A stretch of 64,000 bases of DNA from Thunnus maccoyii (taxonomy: Eukaryota; Chordata; Actinopteri; Scombriformes; Scombridae), in NCBI RefSeq assembly GCF_910596095.1, contig NC_056536.1, positions 19,653,791 to 19,717,790 of the forward strand, given 5' to 3'. The notes beneath the pieces are model-generated. The model saw only the letters and a list, made by a program, of their open reading frames with translations, was not told the origin of the DNA and searched no databases. Below, one piece after another: positions 62,046-64,000 of this stretch (positions within the stretch are counted from its first letter, which is position 1; every line of letters starts with the position of its first letter). Made by a program: the position numbers and the translations under genes.

Positions 62046-63694
62046 ATGATAGGCTTAGGGGTTTTTTTTTTTTCTTTTTCTTTTTTTTACACAATAGTAT
62101 CATCTTCTCTGCAATGAAGGGCTTCATACACACATGAGCTCATAGCTGCAATTTGATACACTTGGAGAAGTGAAACCGGCCTAGACGTCTCATTAATGCA
62201 CAGAAATAGAATATGAGGGTTTTTACTGGAAGTGTGTGATCATTTGGGAACAATTTGGCTGGCTGTATTCACCCCCTTATCAATGGCATTAAGAGAATTA
62301 TGTCCATTAACTGTGGAAACGACACTTGAGCTTGTTGCTAAATATAAAGTGCCGAGAAGCGTACCTGTTTGGCTCGTTCCCTCTCTCTCCGATCGATTTC
62401 GTCTTTTAGTGATCTTGTTTGACTGAATAATTTCTATAAAGATGCTTGTTGTATGCATATGTTGCCTGTCCAGTGTCCTGCCAACCTCATAACACAAGTC
62501 ACTCGCTATACGATGCAGTAAAACGTAGACATGGCTTGACAAAGCAGGATGTGGTAGCAGACTGGTGAGACCTATAGGGAGAGAATGACGTAAATATTGT
62601 ATTATGTTTACTGGTGTGGTGTTTTTCACGTGCAAACTCTTATTTAGATTTTTACATTAGCGTGTAGTTTGTTTCGGACACCGGAGTCTGTTGCGAAACA
62701 TCATTTATAGTGCGCTCAGTAAATCGCACGAATCATCTTTGCAGCTTCTGGTTTCTGAGAATGTGACTGATAACAAAGCAAGTTAGACGTGAATCAGAAT
62801 CATGTTTGAATGTGACACATCATTTTGCTACTTTTATCATCCTCGTGTCAGTTTTTAGATATTTATGAATGAGCTTCCACGTGTGTTTTTTACACTTTCG
62901 AGCGATGATTTAATGTCTCGTTTTGAAAGCAGTGAAGCAGGGGTCTTGAGGATGAAGGTTTTCGTTTCAAACTAAGGCTATATTTCAGTCACTAGCGTTA
63001 TTAGGTTTGACGATATGACAGCGGATACTGTGAGATGATAGAAATGTGATAACCAGCAGCGCTTTTTCTATTGTATGCTGCTGTATGTCCACAGAGGTAT
63101 CTATCCCTTTATACAGTACAATATTTCTCAGAAAATGAAGCGTATCACAATGTATTTTGATATCACAATAATAAATTACCAATACCGTGCTGGAAGATTT
63201 TATTTGTTTTGCCATAGAACATGTAGCACTGCACAAAATAAGCAAGACAGAGCGTCACCACTTCTTAAGTATTTTCTTCAGTTCCTTATTAAGATACATG
63301 ACAAGCATATGAACTCCTTAACAGGTTTAAATGTAACAGATACACATGATGACCCGTGGTGAGTAATGATTTACACACCATGAGTTTGTGTTGTTATGTA
63401 TGTTGTTCTATCTTTACCACAAAGGCTTTCATGCTGAACAGTAAATCAGTTCCCAGTCACACTTACTGCGTTGTCAGCCGTCTCACAGAGCTCTCCCTGC
63501 AAGACTAACTGAACCAGTTAGTTAACACACAACTGTGACGCCCGACACCAAATTAACTTGGACAGACAAGACGCCAGATTGTTCACACAGCAGAATAGAT
63601 CTGCTGATGTCACAGGACGACGATGCACATATATGTACTAACTTGTAGTTAGTAGATAGTTGTGGTTATCTGTGGCATCCGTTATTGTTCGAAT

Positions 63695-64000
63695 TAGAGC
63701 TGAAACAATTAGGCAGATACATTTTTCAAACCAAAACATCCAAACAATCCTTAGTTATAGCTTCTCAATTGTGAATATTTGCTGCTTTTTTTTCTGTTTT
63801 ATATCATTGTAAACTGAATATCTTTTGGGATTCAGATTGTTGGTTGGACAAAACTAGACATTTGAAGAAGAAGAAACCTTGTTTTTAATCTGCAAAACCG
63901 GGTTGACATTTTATGCTGCGGCCTGACATTTTCTAGACTAAACGATGAATGAAGACGATACTCAGCAGATGAGTCTGTAATGAAAATAATCGTTAGTTGC
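63695..64000 (-). repeat. MITE-like repeat, reverse orientation, reaching window end
   Basis: The sequence opens agagctgaaacaatta and has a middle with atcattgtaaactgaatat and gttggttggaca; it closes aataatcgttagttgc. It belongs to the same broad teleost non-autonomous family as the copy at 19185-19545, inverted and more diverged. It probably ends a few bases beyond the window. Confidence 0.6.

Larger units (their letters stand above)
59810..64000 (+). other. plcg1: Start of plcg1 intron 2, no second exon in window
   Basis: More than 4.1 kb of intron without a recognisable PLCG1 exon. The expected next peptide (IDIREIKE-like) is not found on the + strand. It holds two CA microsatellites (59832-59860 and 62008-62041), a T-rich run at 62060-62090, and a MITE-like copy at the end. 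Confidence 0.55.

Noticed and set aside
1-64000. CRISPR arrays, prokaryotic operons, rRNA or tRNA genes
   Set aside because: No regularly spaced repeats of that kind, no ribosome binding site pattern, and no cloverleaf with A and B boxes was seen; the sequence is a vertebrate gene region.

Overview
This window is vertebrate nuclear DNA, most likely from a percomorph-type teleost. Genes are split by GT-AG introns, composition is AT-rich, and introns and spacers carry fish-type repeats: a Tc1-like transposase remnant, a DIRS-type retroelement, an L1-like LINE, hAT-like MITEs and CA microsatellites. I reconstructed exons by hand from splice sites, codon phase and protein recognition. All three genes that lie complete between tp53inp2 and plcg1, and tp53inp2 itself, give an uninterrupted reading frame with matching splice phases.

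Layout, all genes on the + strand: (1) about 3.9-11.1 kb, tp53inp2 (autophagy and nuclear-receptor co-regulator, 321 aa, 3 coding exons, one 5' non-coding exon). (2) about 15.1-27.3 kb, ggt7 (gamma-glutamyltransferase 7, 678 aa, 15 coding exons). Its last intron holds a 3.1-kb decayed DIRS-like retroelement with inverted terminal repeats and a nested short repeat. (3) about 27.9-43.6 kb, ncoa6 (nuclear receptor coactivator 6, 2384 aa, 16 coding exons), with two LXXLL boxes, a run of 43 glutamines and a decayed L1-like element in one intron. (4) about 43.9-55.1 kb, top1 (DNA topoisomerase I, 764 aa, 21 exons, all active-site residues present). (5) from about 57.8 kb, the first coding exon of plcg1 (phospholipase C gamma 1), which continues past the window end.

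The five genes all have counterparts on human chromosome 20q, so this is a conserved linkage block. From memory, human TP53INP2, NCOA6 and GGT7 are neighbours with NCOA6-GGT7 in the opposite orientation, and TOP1-PLCG1 lies several megabases away; here they are packed head to tail. The genes do not form a pathway, although tp53inp2 and ncoa6 both encode nuclear-receptor co-regulators.

The observations I rate highest are: an all-alanine stretch in ggt7 where the family's catalytic threonine is expected; the nested DIRS element; a UG-repeat splice acceptor in front of an essential top1 exon; a palindromic MITE carrying CCAAT boxes just upstream of the plcg1 first exon; and a hAT-like MITE with an intact target-site duplication. 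I found no convincing new multi-gene system.
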